Positions 35,423 to 47,535 of a stretch of 64,000 nt of DNA are shown here, piece after piece. The first letter of the stretch is position 1. Each line of letters starts with the position of its first letter. Origin of the DNA: Enchytraeus crypticus (Eukaryota > Annelida > Clitellata > Enchytraeida > Enchytraeidae); assembly GCA_905160935.1 (NCBI GenBank), contig CAJHZI010000425.1, positions 682,001 through 746,000 of the forward strand, read 5' to 3'. The position numbers were made by a program, and so were the translations under genes. Below the pieces are notes generated by a model. The model was not told where the DNA came from and ran no database searches. It worked only from the letters and a program-made list of their open reading frames with translations.

Positions 35423-36809
35423 ATGTCTGGATTACTTCGGGTGGTTGTTCGAAATTTCGTGAAGGTTCACTTTTCCAGGTATTTTATTTTTCATGAAATT
35501 AACTTTATAACTCTGTGGTGTATATTTGAAGGCAGTTAATGTCCTTTCTTTTTGATACATCTTTTCTTCTTATGTCCATTGACTGGTTCTTAAATGCTCA
35601 ATGTTGCCATAAGCGACTTTAGCACTGTAATAAATTGATTTGTTATTGTTGTTTAATTTTGACTCAGTACTATTTGTCTGCTATGTCCTGACGGTGACTA
35701 CAGAATTTGTTGGGCATTGTACAAGCTCATGAGGTAAACATCTTAATCTTATTGTTATAAACTCAGCAATGAAATATTAGAGAATTACTTGTAGTAATGA
35801 ACATTAGATTACTACTGTCATATCGAAAAAGAAATTTCACAGACATAATTTTATTATCTATTTTTTTTAATTTTTATACAATTAAAAAAACTTTTTTAGT
35901 GTAGAATTAAGGAGCATGCATATAAGTATGTATATTTCCTAAAGTATGTATGCCACCATTATGGTACAGAAACTTAGTTGACTAACTTGGTAGACATAAT
36001 GTTTTAAATCTCTAATTTTAGTCTCACTGTTTTAACGCAAAATATTTTTTAAAAAGAATGAAAGGAAATATAGGCTGCGGCAGACCGAAATTAGGAATGT
36101 TAGATGATTTAAAGATCCACTCAAGTGGACATGAAGAAGAAAGCAAAACTAGAAAAACAAGCCAGAGAAGAGTAGGGGCTTTATATACCATGGACGTGCC
36201 AGTAGGCAGTGCAGTAAGAGAGACATTTTAATACTGTATTTAGTGTATCTCCATCATATCCTTTTTTGTTTAGGTATTCAAATTGTCAAATGTAATAATG
36301 GGAAATCATTATTGATGAAATATTGAAATTAGTAAATTTTGAATATCCCACTAATATTCATAAATCTATCTAATTCAAATTTTTATATATTTAGCAGGGT
36401 TCTACTATTGGATTCACTCAGTGCTCGATGTCTCTCTTCACCTCATGCCATTCACACACTAAAGCCGTACTCCACCGACAAATCATCAAAGGAGTTGGAA
36501 CCTCCGCAGGAAGGTCCAATCAAATACACAACGTCCAAGGCGCATAGTCACAGCTCGTATGACACATTTCTCAATTCCGAGGATTCGGTTCCCTACTATC
36601 AGTCATTTGTTGTCTTATCCAGCATTGCTGTCTTTCTAATCTACTTCCTGGTTCTTAGGGAAGAAAATGATCTGGATGAAGAATTGGGTAAAACTTTATA
36701 TGAAAAGATTCCTGGACTGGAAGAAGAGACGAGGAAGGCTCAGGCGCTCAATCAACGGGAGAGTGACTTCAAGGGTGTCTCGATTGATATTCGTACAAGA
36801 AAACAGTGA
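35423..36809 (+). CDS. UQCC4: UQCC4/CCSMST1-like mitochondrial single-pass protein (2 exons)
   Basis: Exon 1 is 35423-35478 (ATG, donor CCAG|GTATTT). Exon 2 is 36398-36809 (acceptor TTTAGCAG, stop TGA). The join rebuilds an AGG codon and gives 155 residues. The N-terminus is basic and hydrophobic without acidic residues (MSGLLRVVVRNFVKVHFSR), like a mitochondrial presequence. A PIKYTTSKAHSH segment at ~59-70 precedes one transmembrane helix at ~88-105, followed at once by LREENDLDEEL and a charged C-terminal helix. The order PI(E/K)(F/Y)-x-(S/T)SKA-x-(P/S)H, helix, LREE is what I recall of the CCSMST1 family (C16orf91, renamed UQCC4 as a complex III assembly factor). The match was made by eye, so the family call is good but not certain. 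AATAAA at 37189-37194 could end the transcript. Confidence 0.75.
36060..36232 (+). mobile_element. Non-LTR retrotransposon terminal fragment
   Basis: Matches the last ~170 bp of the 42905 element (TTAGATGATTTAAAGA, ATACCATGGACGTGCCAGTA) and lies in the UQCC4-like intron. Confidence 0.65.
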
Positions 36810-37188
36810 AAACTTTTGTATTAGAAAAGCAAATTGGCTCATTAATTGCAATTTAAAAATTGGTTTAGAGAATTGATAAAAAGTTTTGTGTGATACCGTC
36901 AGATTTCTGCAAAACGGGTTAATTATGGCTTCAAGGTTATGTCAATATTTAAATTTTTCAATGGTGGTGGGACTGTGAATAAAATAATGCAATTAGTAAT
37001 TAATTTGGCACTACTGTTTCTAAGGGACAATAGTCTGTTTTACTGCTTTGAAGTGCTGTCTGGAGCTTATCTTCACTTCCTGGAATTTTCACTGACTCTA
37101 GTAATATCATTTGAATTGAGTAGTGTGCTATGCTTTTTCACTTCGTTCCTTATACCTGCTGCCTGTCCATGAAATGTTTTACTTATAT

Positions 37189-37194
37189 AATAAA
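37189..37194 (+). terminator. Polyadenylation signal AATAAA after UQCC4-like gene
   Basis: A canonical AATAAA lies ~380 nt downstream of the UQCC4-like stop codon on the same strand. Inference from motif and position. Confidence 0.45.
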
Positions 37195-37574
37195 AGTTTG
37201 AGTTTTTTATACTTAGAATTTGCTAGCAATAATAAATTCAATTGATATTAAGCTAGCATGGTAAGCTATTATATAATAACCCCTGCTACATTTTGGTAAG
37301 AATGCCGTGCTATTCCCATATATTATGCAATTGCATTTCATCAGTTTGCAAATTTAATGTAACGAAGTTTTAATTTTGTATGCCTTTGACTGGTGATGAT
37401 ACAACTTTAAACAAATTATTGAGCCATCATTCACTTTCACGTGTTGATGTAACCAGAAAGTATTCGATGTATACACGGATTTAGCACTAAATCAGTATTG
37501 CACATTGTATTGCACAGCTGTGTATTCTATGAAGCCAAGTAATTGCTTTCTGACGCAGTAGCCTATTCAGTACA

Positions 37575-37750
37575 GTAGAATGTCTTAATAGCGTAGGGGT
37601 AACGTCATGAAGTTTTTAAATGACAGATCCTGAGCTGAATTGAACCCTTATGGGTTCGAATCCCAGCCGCGCCGATCTGAGAGTTGAATCTGGAACACTC
37701 ACAGGACTGGTTATACAAAAAATGGTCTAAATTGCCTAACGGAATATAAC
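37575..37750 (+). mobile_element. SINE family B copy, 3' truncated
   Basis: Head GTCTTAATAGCGTAGGGGTA and GGTTCGAATCCCAGCCGCGC; ends at GCCTAACGG. Confidence 0.75.
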
Positions 37751-38459
37751 TATTACAGCTTCATTTAATAAGTTCTTTATTATTAGGTTTATTACAATGT
37801 ACAAGTCAGTAGCGTGTTAACCTGATCACTCTGTGATGGGTTGTTGACTATGTTAGCGTATGACTGAAAACTTTCTGAATATTGAAAGTATTTTCGGAAG
37901 AACAATAACTGGAGTGCTGCTATTATCCATGACAATATTGAGCTATATGAAGCCAAATCCAAACCGGTGAGCAGAGTGTGGAGGCTATGGAAGATGCCAA
38001 CCAAAATCCAGACCCTTTGTTTAATTTTGCTTGTAGGCCCGGATTTGGTTCAGTACTCTATCTCGGGCAATAACAGAACTACTAATAAAGACAATTGAGC
38101 ATAGGTAGCACGCATTGAAATTTGGAATGAAGATGTGCATACGTGCACTTTGTAAGTTTTCATAGAACACAGCTACATATCGGATAGTAATATATATTTT
38201 AGTTTTTTAAATAGTTTTTTAAGTTTAATGATGGATTGTTCTTTTTGTTAAATATTACTTTTTTGAGGTGGGGGTAAAATATAGATAGTACTATAGTATT
38301 ATTTAAAATTCGTTTATTACATAAATCTGACATATCGCATAAAACTTACACACCTAGCCTAGTTACTACATTAAGGTTGAAATAGCTATCAGCAAAAGGC
38401 TTACATTTGTACAAGGCTTATATTGGTATTTTACACTGTTACATTGCTTTGGTTCACTG

Positions 38460-38535
38460 CAAAGATCTTTAAAATAAGGTTTTTCTTTATTCTGTGGTTC
38501 ACGTGTTGCACAAGGCTTATCGCTTACATTTGTAA
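38460..38535. mobile_element. Solo end related to the 33388 MITE
   Basis: AAAGATCTTTAAAATAAGG and TTTTTCTTTATTCTGTGGTT match the reverse complement of 33388-33430 with few changes. Confidence 0.5.
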
Positions 38536-38592
38536 TATCGATTCATTAATTATTATTATTATTATTTATCAATAATTGATTTATGTAATATT

Positions 38593-38824
38593 TGAATGTC
38601 TCAATAGCGTAAGGGTAACATCATGAAGTTTTAAGTGACAGATCTTGAGGTGAATTGAACCCTCGTGAGTTCAAATCCCAGTAGCGCTGATCTGATAATA
38701 AAATCTCGGACATTCACTGGACTGGTTACACAGAAAATGGTATAAATTGCCTAACGGATAAATCATGTGGTACTAAAAGTGATAGATATCAACGTAGTTG
38801 ATCATTTCACTATAATGCGTGTTT
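38593..38824 (+). mobile_element. SINE family B copy
   Basis: Full-length copy upstream of the tetraspanin gene. Confidence 0.75.
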
Positions 38825-39492
38825 ACTTTTACTTTACATCGCTACTGTGGGCCTATAATTAGCAAAAAAATTGGCGTAGAGATTTGTTGTCGTTCATGGC
38901 CACACTTAACATTTAAAAACTTTTGGCATTGGTGACACTGTCATTCAATGTTTACATGAATAAGTACATAAATATTTGTATATGTTTTTTCTGTAAAACC
39001 CTTATTTGCCTAATTCATGTAATCTATTCGGCGGAAATACTATTTCCGCGTGCATCCGAGTCTCCCTATATCAGAAAATACGAAACTGCGTGATTTGACG
39101 CTTTGAAACACGCTAGATAATTGGTAACAAGTCTTTTTGTTTATACATTTCTTTATGAGGTCATTAAAGAATAAAGCTTATAAGTTTGTAAAGATTGAGG
39201 TAACAATTATGTAATGTAATTTGACAAAACTATTAATCTTAGATCATTCGTTTGATAAATGTGATAAAGTGCTTGACTGGATTATAGATTTTACTGTGAT
39301 GTTTTTGTATTGGACTCTTGCATCCTGTAATGATTTCAAATAGGGACACTAATGATAATAATCCATTCGCAAAAATATTATATATTTAAAAAAAATATTT
39401 TAAATAGTATTAGTTGATTGTGAAACATTGTTCAAAAAATGCTTAATTGAAAAATTCTATTGTAATTCTAATCTATTTGTAGTTTAGGAACA

Positions 39493-42400
39493 ATGGCTCG
39501 GTTTGGTAGAGAGAGATCTGAAGTTAGTGTTGTCATCAAGTACTTGGTGTTTGGTTTCAATGTCGTCTTTTGGGTAAGCACTTTTGTTTTTCTCTAAGAT
39601 GTTTCTAAAGCTATTAACTTAAACATAATGGCACACTTGGTCAGGAAGCACTGATGCTTGTTTAAGACCTATTTTCATTGACATTGACATGTTATTTTTT
39701 ATTTCTAAAAATATACTGCTATGCAATATACTTTTCAGTATCTTTGCAGTTTTAATATCATCATTGGATGTGAGTTATTACCTAGTCAATTCCACACTTG
39801 CAGGCCTTCTGGTCTATTTCTGACCATCTCAAGTTTGATTTCTAGAACTATTTATCATACTTGTTACATGGAAACCTTTGTTAAAAGTAATGCTAACATA
39901 CATTTAGATTGCATATATTCATATTCACATTGAGCCAATATTTTATGTAGTTTTAGTCTTTTAGATGATCTATGATCTATATCTATCTAAGTTATTTTAC
40001 GTAGTTTTAGATGATCTAAGATCTACCTAAGTTATTATACGTAGTTTTAGATGAGCTATATCTATCTAAGTTATTATACGTAGTTTTAGATGATCTATAT
40101 CTATCTAAGTTATTTTAAGTAGTTTTAGATGAGCTATATCTATCTAAGTTATTTTACGTAGTTTTAGATGATCTATGATCTATCTAAGTTATTTTGCCGA
40201 CTCGTCTTCATTTGACTTGTAGCCATGTTGGTTTGTAGTTGCTGGGCGGAGCTATGCTGGCGGTAGGTCTGTGGGCGTGGACGGAAAAGGACATGTTTCA
40301 GAACCTGAGCAAGCTCAGTCAGATACCTCTAGACCCGGCTCTACTTCTCATAATGTCTGGCACAATGGTCTTCATCATCGGCTTCACAGGATGCATCGGA
40401 GCTCTGCGTGAAAACACCGGTCTACTGCTCATTGTACGTCACAGCTTTCTGCTAGTTCTTTACTCGTCTAAATGTAGAAACTTTCACTAGTTCTTTAGTT
40501 GTCTGAAAGTAGAAACTTTCACTAGTTCTTTAGTTGTCTAAATGTAGAAACTTTCACTAGTGCTTTACTCGTCCAAATGTAGAAAATTTCACTAGTTACT
40601 TGTCTAATTGTAGAAACTTTCACTAGTTCTGTAACCGTCTAAAAGTAGAAACTTTCACTAGTTCTTTAGTTGTCTAAAAGTAGAAATATTCACTAGTTCT
40701 TTGCTCATCCAAATGTAAAAACATTCACTAGTTCTTTACTCGTCTAAAGGCAGAAACTTTCCAAATGTGAAATATGGTAATTTGTGATAATTTGTTCCCT
40801 TAATTGAAATTGATATGTGCTAATTTTGGTAGTTGTTCCCTATATAATATTTGAATATCACTTGTAAATTGCGATAGTGTACTGTGGAGCTGGATGAACC
40901 GAGTGCTTTACTAAATTACTGCATCCATCGATACAGTATTTTATGGGATGTAAAGTATTGAATCTTCTCAGTGTATTGTACGTTTGTTGTACTAAACATA
41001 CTGGTATTTTATAGCTGCACTTGTACGATATGAATAAATTTTGTAAAAATGTAAACTTTATTTTAAATTATTAGATTATTTAATAGATCTATGCAAATTT
41101 TATAGGCAAATAACTGTGCTTTATTAAGCACTGAGATAAATATTTGTTGACTAAGCAGGATTTGAGTTCAAAATAAAAATTTGTCTAATTATATATTTTT
41201 GACCCAATTGTTTGCAATCTTTCTTGTTCATGTTGGCTTATGAAGCATTGTTCTTTCTTATCTTCTCATTTTGTCGCTAATATAGACAGACCTATATTTC
41301 AAGGCTATCATCAGAAACTGCTAGTTTAAATAAAGTATTTTTTAGTCTTGTTATAGCAATAAATTATTAATTTGTTTCAAAATCATAGAATTATTTTTAA
41401 CATTTAGTATGGTAATTAATGGTCTATCTACATAGTACTGTATTATATTATTGTTCTATTGTTGCTACTGTTACGTAGTACTGCGTGTGTGTTGGATTGA
41501 TATTCTTTGGTGAGTTGGCGGCTGGTGTCATAATATTCGTCTACAAGGAATGGGTAAGAGTTTGATTGTTGTACTGTTTTATTCTTTTGATTTTAATTAC
41601 TATGTGCAATACATTTTGATCTCGTATTACTAATTTAGGAAACTTCTTGAAAGCCAGTTATAACAAGTTTGTTTAAATTTAAAGAAATATAGTTGTCATT
41701 TGTGTTAAAATATTTGTGTAACTTTTGAATTAGTTTAATACTTGTTTATTTGTATTTAATTCTAATTAAATACAAATAAATTTAATAAATTAATAATTTA
41801 ATAATTTTTAAATAGTAATTAAAATAGTAATCAAAATAATAATAATTTTAATAATAATATTTAATTTTAATTTTTAAATAAATTTATTTATTTATTTAGT
41901 AATAATTAATTTAATAATTGTAGTTAATTTAAAAAAAAATTAATTTCTTTTAATTCTATTTCTTATTTGTATTTTATTTGTATTTTATTTACTTTTCTTC
42001 TATCTCTGACAATTGATGTTTTGATACAAAAAATTTAATATTAAACCATTGCTAATTGCTTTAAGAAGAATGCTAGATGTTTGAAATTTATTGCTTAGTA
42101 TTTCATTTAAAATTAAAAAAAAAAAAAAAATCGGTTTTGCTAATATTTTCTGTAATAAACAACAGTATTTATGAAATTTATAAATATATAATTAATACTT
42201 TTAATTAATGTAGTTTTCTTTGACTTAGTTGTCTAGACTGAGTGACAATGTTTAGGTGAAGGATCAGATAAAGACTCAGTTAAAGACTATGATAGTTCAG
42301 TATAGGGATGATCCTGATCTACAGAATCTCATCGACTGGGTTCAGGAAGAGTGGGTAAGTGAGCTCGAGGTTTTGAGCTATGTCAAGTTGATAACATATT

Positions 42401-45400
42401 TCTCTTTCTGCTCTGCATTTCTTCACTGCTCTTGATCTTTGTTCTTTTCTACAAAACTTCACGTCTACACTATTTATTAAGCATTTGGATAAGAACAAAT
42501 CAACTAGTGGTCAGTGAAATAATCAAGAAAAAAAGAATGCAGTGGGTTGGATATGTTATGCGTATGGAAAATAACAGAAATCCTCGAAAGATATTTAACC
42601 ATAAAGCAGATGGCAAAGAGAACAGTGGGTCGACCTAAAAGAAGATGGAAGGATTGCCTCGAAGAAGACTTGAAGGCTGCTGGAGTTAGCATTTATGGAA
42701 GAACAGAAGGAAGAAAAAGAATGCACTTTGAGTAATTGGCAACCAATAGAGTTTTTGTGGAGGAACATCATAGTGAAATCTTTGGCTGGAACCAGCCCCA
42801 GGGTGATCTCATAACATGAAATGACACTATTTATAATATCATTTACTATATAATTTATTATATAGTAAAAGTATATAATAAATTAGTAGTAGAAAAGAAG
42901 TATTAACAAAAAGTCTAAAGAAAGACTTGAAGATAAAGATAGTGAAAACTTTGGTTTGGACCACGCTATTGTATGGATGTGAAACATGGACCTTAAGGAA
43001 GGAAGATATTAGGAAACTGGAGGCATTGGAAATGTGGATTTGGAGAAGAATGGAGAGGATTAGCTGGACTCAAAAGGTTACAAATGAGGAAGTCCTGGAG
43101 AGCGTTGGCACAGATAGACAGTTGATAAATGTATTAAGAAATAGGAAGAAGAGATGGATAGGACACATTCTACGGGGGAAGGTCTATTAAAATAGGTCAT
43201 AGAAGTAGAATGGAAGGAAAAAGAGGCAGGGGCAGGCCGAGATTAGGTATGTTAGATGATTTAAAGACCCACTCATATGTGGAAATGAAGAGAAAGGCGG
43301 AAGACAGAGAAGCGTGGAGGCGTTATGTACCATGGACCTGCCAGTAGGCAGTGCACTAAGAGAGAGAGAGAGAGATATAATTTATACTATTGATAAAATA
43401 TCTTTAACGTGCTGTTGTTAAATAGGTCAGATTACTGCAGCCTACTTGTGAGTATACTGATAATAATCTGTACTGTTGAGAAGTATTGCCGTATGGAAGT
43501 CTTATGCTATGCCTGACAGTTGGGTGCTTTATATCGAAGATATGATTTCGTTTTTATTTTAAATATCTTAGTTCAAACTGTACTTTTCTAATTGTACTGC
43601 TATACTAGCTTCTTGCCTATTTGGTACAATGACGCTGTTCTATCATATGTTTCTGCAGTTAAAGTGTTGTTAACTGGTACAATGACGCTGTTCTATCATA
43701 TGTTTCTGCAGTTAAAGTGTTGTTAACTGGTACAATGATGCCATTCTATCATATGTTTCTTTAGTTAAAGTGTTGTTATCTGGTACAATGATGCCATTCT
43801 ATCATATGTTTCTGCAGTTAAAGTGTTGTGGGGTGGAAGGCTATAAAGACTGGGACCTCAATGTGTATTTTAACTGTACATCACCGAGCAGGGAGGCTTG
43901 TGGAGTCCCTTTCTCATGTTGTCGACCCCTTGCTAATGTAAGTGCTCAGTTTAAATCTCTTTTTATTCTAAGAATTTTTCCTGGCTAATTTTCCTGTTTA
44001 TTTTATTTTATTTTATTTTACGCATGATTACTAGGCATCAGTTACTTAGATATGCCAGTGAGGTCATTTGTTGGCTTATCTGGATTTGAGCTATGACTTA
44101 TCTATAATGTTTATTCATATTTTCGGAAGCATACCTCTATAACTACGTAAAGCCAGTCAACGGAGATACAATGTGGCTGGAGCCAGTGGCGATGTCGTTA
44201 AGATACTTGACCGCGGATCAGTATGTGCGGGGTTTAAAGCCTGGGCTTGTCCGTCACTGACATCGCTTTCGAGTGAGGAAACTGACGTTAATATTAGCTT
44301 TTTTACCAAAAGATGGTAATGGAACACTATTTTGGGAAGCCCAATGTAGAATGGCACGTACTACTAATTGCTGTACTTGTGTCTATTAATTGCTCTGATG
44401 AGTTGTTTTTTGCGTTTTGTTATAACTTTGTGTATGTTGGTTGTTTAGGAGGTCATTAAGAACTGGCAGTGCGGATATGATGCCAGGAAGGTTGGTGCTT
44501 TTTTTCTCTATATGATAGCTATATATGGAAACAATTGAATTGAATCATGTTTATTTCACTTTAGGCTACATCATATGCAAAAAATACATGAAAAAATACA
44601 AGATAAAATGAAAAAGGACACAAACGCCACGAAAGCACTGACATGTGCCCTAAACAAACGTAGCCAAAATAAACCGTATAAAGTAGTTAAAAGCTTACAC
44701 CGCATCAAGACATTCAATCCAGCATATTGCTACATACTTCACAATACCCTTGCACATTAGCATAAAAGCATACATTCTATTTTTAATATTTATCCTTGGG
44801 ATTGCAACATGCTGAGAATAATTATTAGTATTTATAATTATAATATTATTTTAACTCAAAAAAAATCTACATCAATTTGTCACTGTATTGTAATGACGTT
44901 TTAGAGGCACCAATCGATATGATTGTAGGCTTTTCTGGCATTTTATATTTAGTCCTCAGAATGATTAAGTGTATCTGTTCCTTACACAACTTTGATTTGC
45001 AGCTGTGTAAGATATGCAAGATTGAGTTTTTACACCATTATTGCCTGTGAACACGTTAACACCATGTAAACATTTAAGAATTTAAACATGTTATTGACGG
45101 ACCTGTGTTTGTACTCATGTAACTAAAACAAAAATAAAGAAAGTTGTATGACGAAAGGCAAATGACATATCCATTATTCCAAGTAGAAATGATCTCAGCC
45201 TCATCTTTATTGAGTGCAATAAATGCCACACAATACATTTAATGTTTCGTCGCAAATATGGGTATCTTTGCTTATTATTACTATTGAACTCTTTTTGTAA
45301 AGTAGTCTCGAACACAGAGTTAGGCCATGACACTGTTATATAAATTTTCGTTGTTAATAATATCGCAGCAAAGTGACCCCAGCAATGTAATATACACATC

Positions 45401-46399
45401 AGGCTGCATAGATCAGGGAGAAGTCTGGGTAAATCACAATCTTATTCCTGTTGCTGGAGTGTTCATAGGCCTTGCTCTTGTCCAGGTATGTGTTTATTTA
45501 TTGACTAATTAATTGGCTGGAGGCAGTGGCGAAGTCGGTATGATACTCGACCGTGGATCAGTTTGTGCAGGGATCAAATCCTGGGCTCGCCCTTCACTGA
45601 CATCACTTGCGAGTGAGGAAACTGAAGTTAACCTTAGATTTAATTTATATTTAATACTAATATGGAATAATTGCTGCAGAACAGCGTGTTATATTTACCA
45701 GAAATATTTGTAGATATTGCAGAGATACTGAACAGATTAAAGCAGATTTTTATCATTCCTTATTTGATCTGAATGTTAGACCATTGACGGGGGAGAGATA
45801 GGACCTTTGATACATTGGCAAGATGCTGAATGATTTGGCATCAACAAAACTAGGCAGAGTAATATTATTATGTATATTTATCTTTTACAATTGGTCCTTC
45901 GCTGATGGTGCTAGTTTCATATTGTATCATATACTCCTTATAAGACTAAGGCCAATGTTAACGTCAGTATCTTCATTCGAAAGCGATGTCAGTGACGGGC
46001 GAGCCTAGGATTTGAACCCCGCACATACTGATCCGCGGTCGAAAATCTTACCGACATCGCCAGTGGCTCTAGCCGTGATTACATGGACTATTCTAAGTGA
46101 TTAAATGAAGTATTTATTTACTAAGTGTATTTATATTTTCTTTAAAAAGTGTATTTATTTACTCGTAATATATGTACTAATGAGAGTTGCGGCTGCTCTT
46201 CTTGGGAAATCCTAGCTAAGACGAAGCTCATGTGCGTATAGGATTGGGACTACCAAATGTAAATAAATAAGTGTATTTATTTGCTCGTTATTTACAATTT
46301 TATAAATTTCAGATTCTAGGAATCTGTTTCGCACAGAATCTACGCAGCGACATATTTGCACAGAAGGCTCGATGGATACGGTACTCCAACGAGATGTAG
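39493..46399 (+). CDS. TspanC8-type tetraspanin (8 exons, complete)
   Basis: Exons: 39493-39573, 40239-40433, 41479-41553, 42256-42354, 43818-43937, 44449-44490, 45369-45485, 46313-46399; 816 nt, 271 residues. Every exon is a whole number of codons and every intron is phase 0. Four hydrophobic helices are visible. The large extracellular loop carries CCG (Cys153-Cys154) and six further cysteines (170, 178, 184, 185, 198, 217), eight in all, which defines the TspanC8 group (TSPAN5/10/14/15/17/33 in vertebrates). Hallmarks are GLWAW, CIGALREN, YRDDPDLQNLID, LNVYFNC, GVPFSCC and QCGYDAR. Asn169 lies in a glycosylation sequon (NCT). Family role: TspanC8 proteins bind ADAM10 and steer its exit from the ER and its substrate choice, including Notch. 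The sequence resembles TSPAN5/14/17 and TSPAN33 about equally, so no single orthologue is named. Exon 5 has three decoy 3' splice sites upstream. Confidence 0.95.
39953..40196. repeat. ~38-bp minisatellite in tetraspanin intron 1
   Basis: Several copies of a GTAGTTTTAGATGATCTAT / ATCTAAGTTATTTTAC unit, ending ~40 bp before exon 2. Confidence 0.9.
40440..40765. repeat. ~34-bp minisatellite in tetraspanin intron 2
   Basis: Repeats of AGAAACTTTCACTAGTTCTT and TAGTTGTCTAAATGT begin right after the exon 2 donor. Confidence 0.9.
42440..42740 (+). mobile_element. Decayed non-LTR retrotransposon 3' end
   Basis: Frames here read KKRMQWVGYVMRM and GRPKRRWKDCLEEDLKAAG, the signature of the C-terminal part of non-LTR reverse transcriptase proteins. 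Frameshifted; in a tetraspanin intron. Confidence 0.7.
42905..43372 (+). mobile_element. Decayed non-LTR retrotransposon 3' end
   Basis: The frame 42927-43190 reads LLYGCETWTLRKEDIRKLEA, then KKRWIGHILRG; after a break GRGRPRLGMLDDLK and a final segment before (GA)n. This is the usual C-terminal region after the reverse transcriptase fingers and palm. Confidence 0.8.
43622..43829 (+). repeat. 53-bp x4 tandem duplication spanning the exon 5 acceptor of the tetraspanin
   Basis: Units start at 43622, 43675, 43728 and 43781, exactly 53 bp apart. Each holds the acceptor TTTCTGCAG (TTTCTTTAG in the third) plus the first 12 nt of exon 5 (TTAAAGTGTTGT). Only the fourth continues into the real exon. 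The decoys end at 43658, 43711 and 43764, and each meets an in-frame stop soon after. Confidence 0.95.
44173..44305 (+). mobile_element. SINE family A copy
   Basis: Good copy of head and tail in a tetraspanin intron, between exons 5 and 6. Confidence 0.75.
45513..45640 (+). mobile_element. SINE family A copy
   Basis: Copy starting ~27 bp after tetraspanin exon 7, same orientation as the gene. Confidence 0.75.
45948..46075 (-). mobile_element. SINE family A copy
   Basis: Inverted relative to the copy 300 bp upstream; both lie in tetraspanin intron 7 and could pair in the transcript. Confidence 0.75.
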
Positions 46400-46826
46400 T
46401 CAGGATTCTCCGTATTATCTCTTGTACAGTAAAACTGTTTTGCATTTTGCCATCTCTGATATTATATAATTCATCGTATAGTCTTAAGAGTGTGTGTTGC
46501 TTCGAATGCTGTTCAGGTCCTTTGCTTGCATTATGGAAGGAATAAGAAAATCATTTTAATATTTTGGTTTACTGTTTAACTATAGTTATTCTGACACCTG
46601 GGAGAGGAAACTGGGGCTTATGAATCTTGTGTTATGTTATGTCTATATGCTTGTAGAATCAGTATGACTAATGGTATTCATGTGGACGATCTATAATTGG
46701 ATCTGAAGAATAAGAACTCTATGTTACCTAATATTTCTATTTATAGCTTACAGATAACGTAATTAAAAGCAGTATCTGCATTTATTGTATCGCGTGTGTA
46801 CAACGGATTTAAATTGTGATAGTCTC
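46400..46826 (+). other. Tetraspanin 3' flank
   Basis: Probably the 3' UTR. No clear AATAAA was settled on, and no other feature is seen. Confidence 0.35.
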
Positions 46827-46965
46827 TGGCTGGAGCCAGTGGCGAAGTCGGTTAGACATTCGACCGCGGATCAGTATGTGCGGGGTTCAAAACCTATTCT
46901 CACCCGTCACTGACATTGCTTTCGAGTGAGGAAACTGACGTTAACCTTAGCTTTACCAGCTTTAA
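46827..46965 (+). mobile_element. SINE family A copy
   Basis: Copy downstream of the tetraspanin gene, with CCAGCTTTA end. Confidence 0.75.
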
Positions 46966-47035
46966 TCAGCAAATGTTCATTGTGAAAGAGTTGCTACTGA
47001 CAGATACCGACTGATGAATGATGCTGTATTCATTG

Positions 47036-47292
47036 ATTCGATATTCATTGATATTGATATTCATTGATATTGATATTCATTGATATTGATATTCATTGAT
47101 ATTGATATTCATTGATATTGATATTCATTGATATTGATATTCATTGATATTGATATTCATTGATATTGATATTCATTGATATTGATATTCATTGATATTG
47201 ATATTCATTGATATTGATATTCATTGATATTGATATTCATTGATATTGATATTCATTGATATTGATATTCATTGATATTGATATTCATTGAA
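47036..47292. repeat. 16-bp minisatellite, about 16 near-perfect copies
   Basis: Unit ATTCATTGATATTGAT repeated with almost no change, downstream of the tetraspanin gene. Confidence 0.95.
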
Positions 47293-47405
47293 TGATGCCG
47301 TATGATCCGTATTCATTGTGAAAAGTTCAGCGTCTAGGATCCTTTTGTTCCTGAAATACATGAAGTTAATCAAAGGCTATCTGTCCTACGATGTGGTCGT
47401 CACCG

Positions 47406-47535
47406 TCTATCTCTCTCTCTCTCTCTTAGTGCACTGCCTACTGGCAGGTCCATGGCATATAACGCCTCCACTCTTCTCTGTCTTCTGCTTTCCTCTTCAT
47501 GTTCAACATACCTAATCTCACCGTCTGTATAGAAT
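47406..47535 (-). mobile_element. Non-LTR retrotransposon terminal fragment
   Basis: Inverse copy of the same 3' end, starting in (CT)n. Confidence 0.65.

Larger units (their letters stand above)
37195..39492. other. Intergenic DNA between UQCC4-like and tetraspanin genes
   Basis: Apart from two SINE B copies and the MITE end, no feature is seen. A TTTAG just before the tetraspanin ATG (39486) may be the 3' splice site of a 5' UTR intron. Confidence 0.35.

Noticed and set aside
47036..47292. CRISPR-like regular array
   Set aside because: Direct tandem 16-bp units with no unique spacers, in an animal genome.
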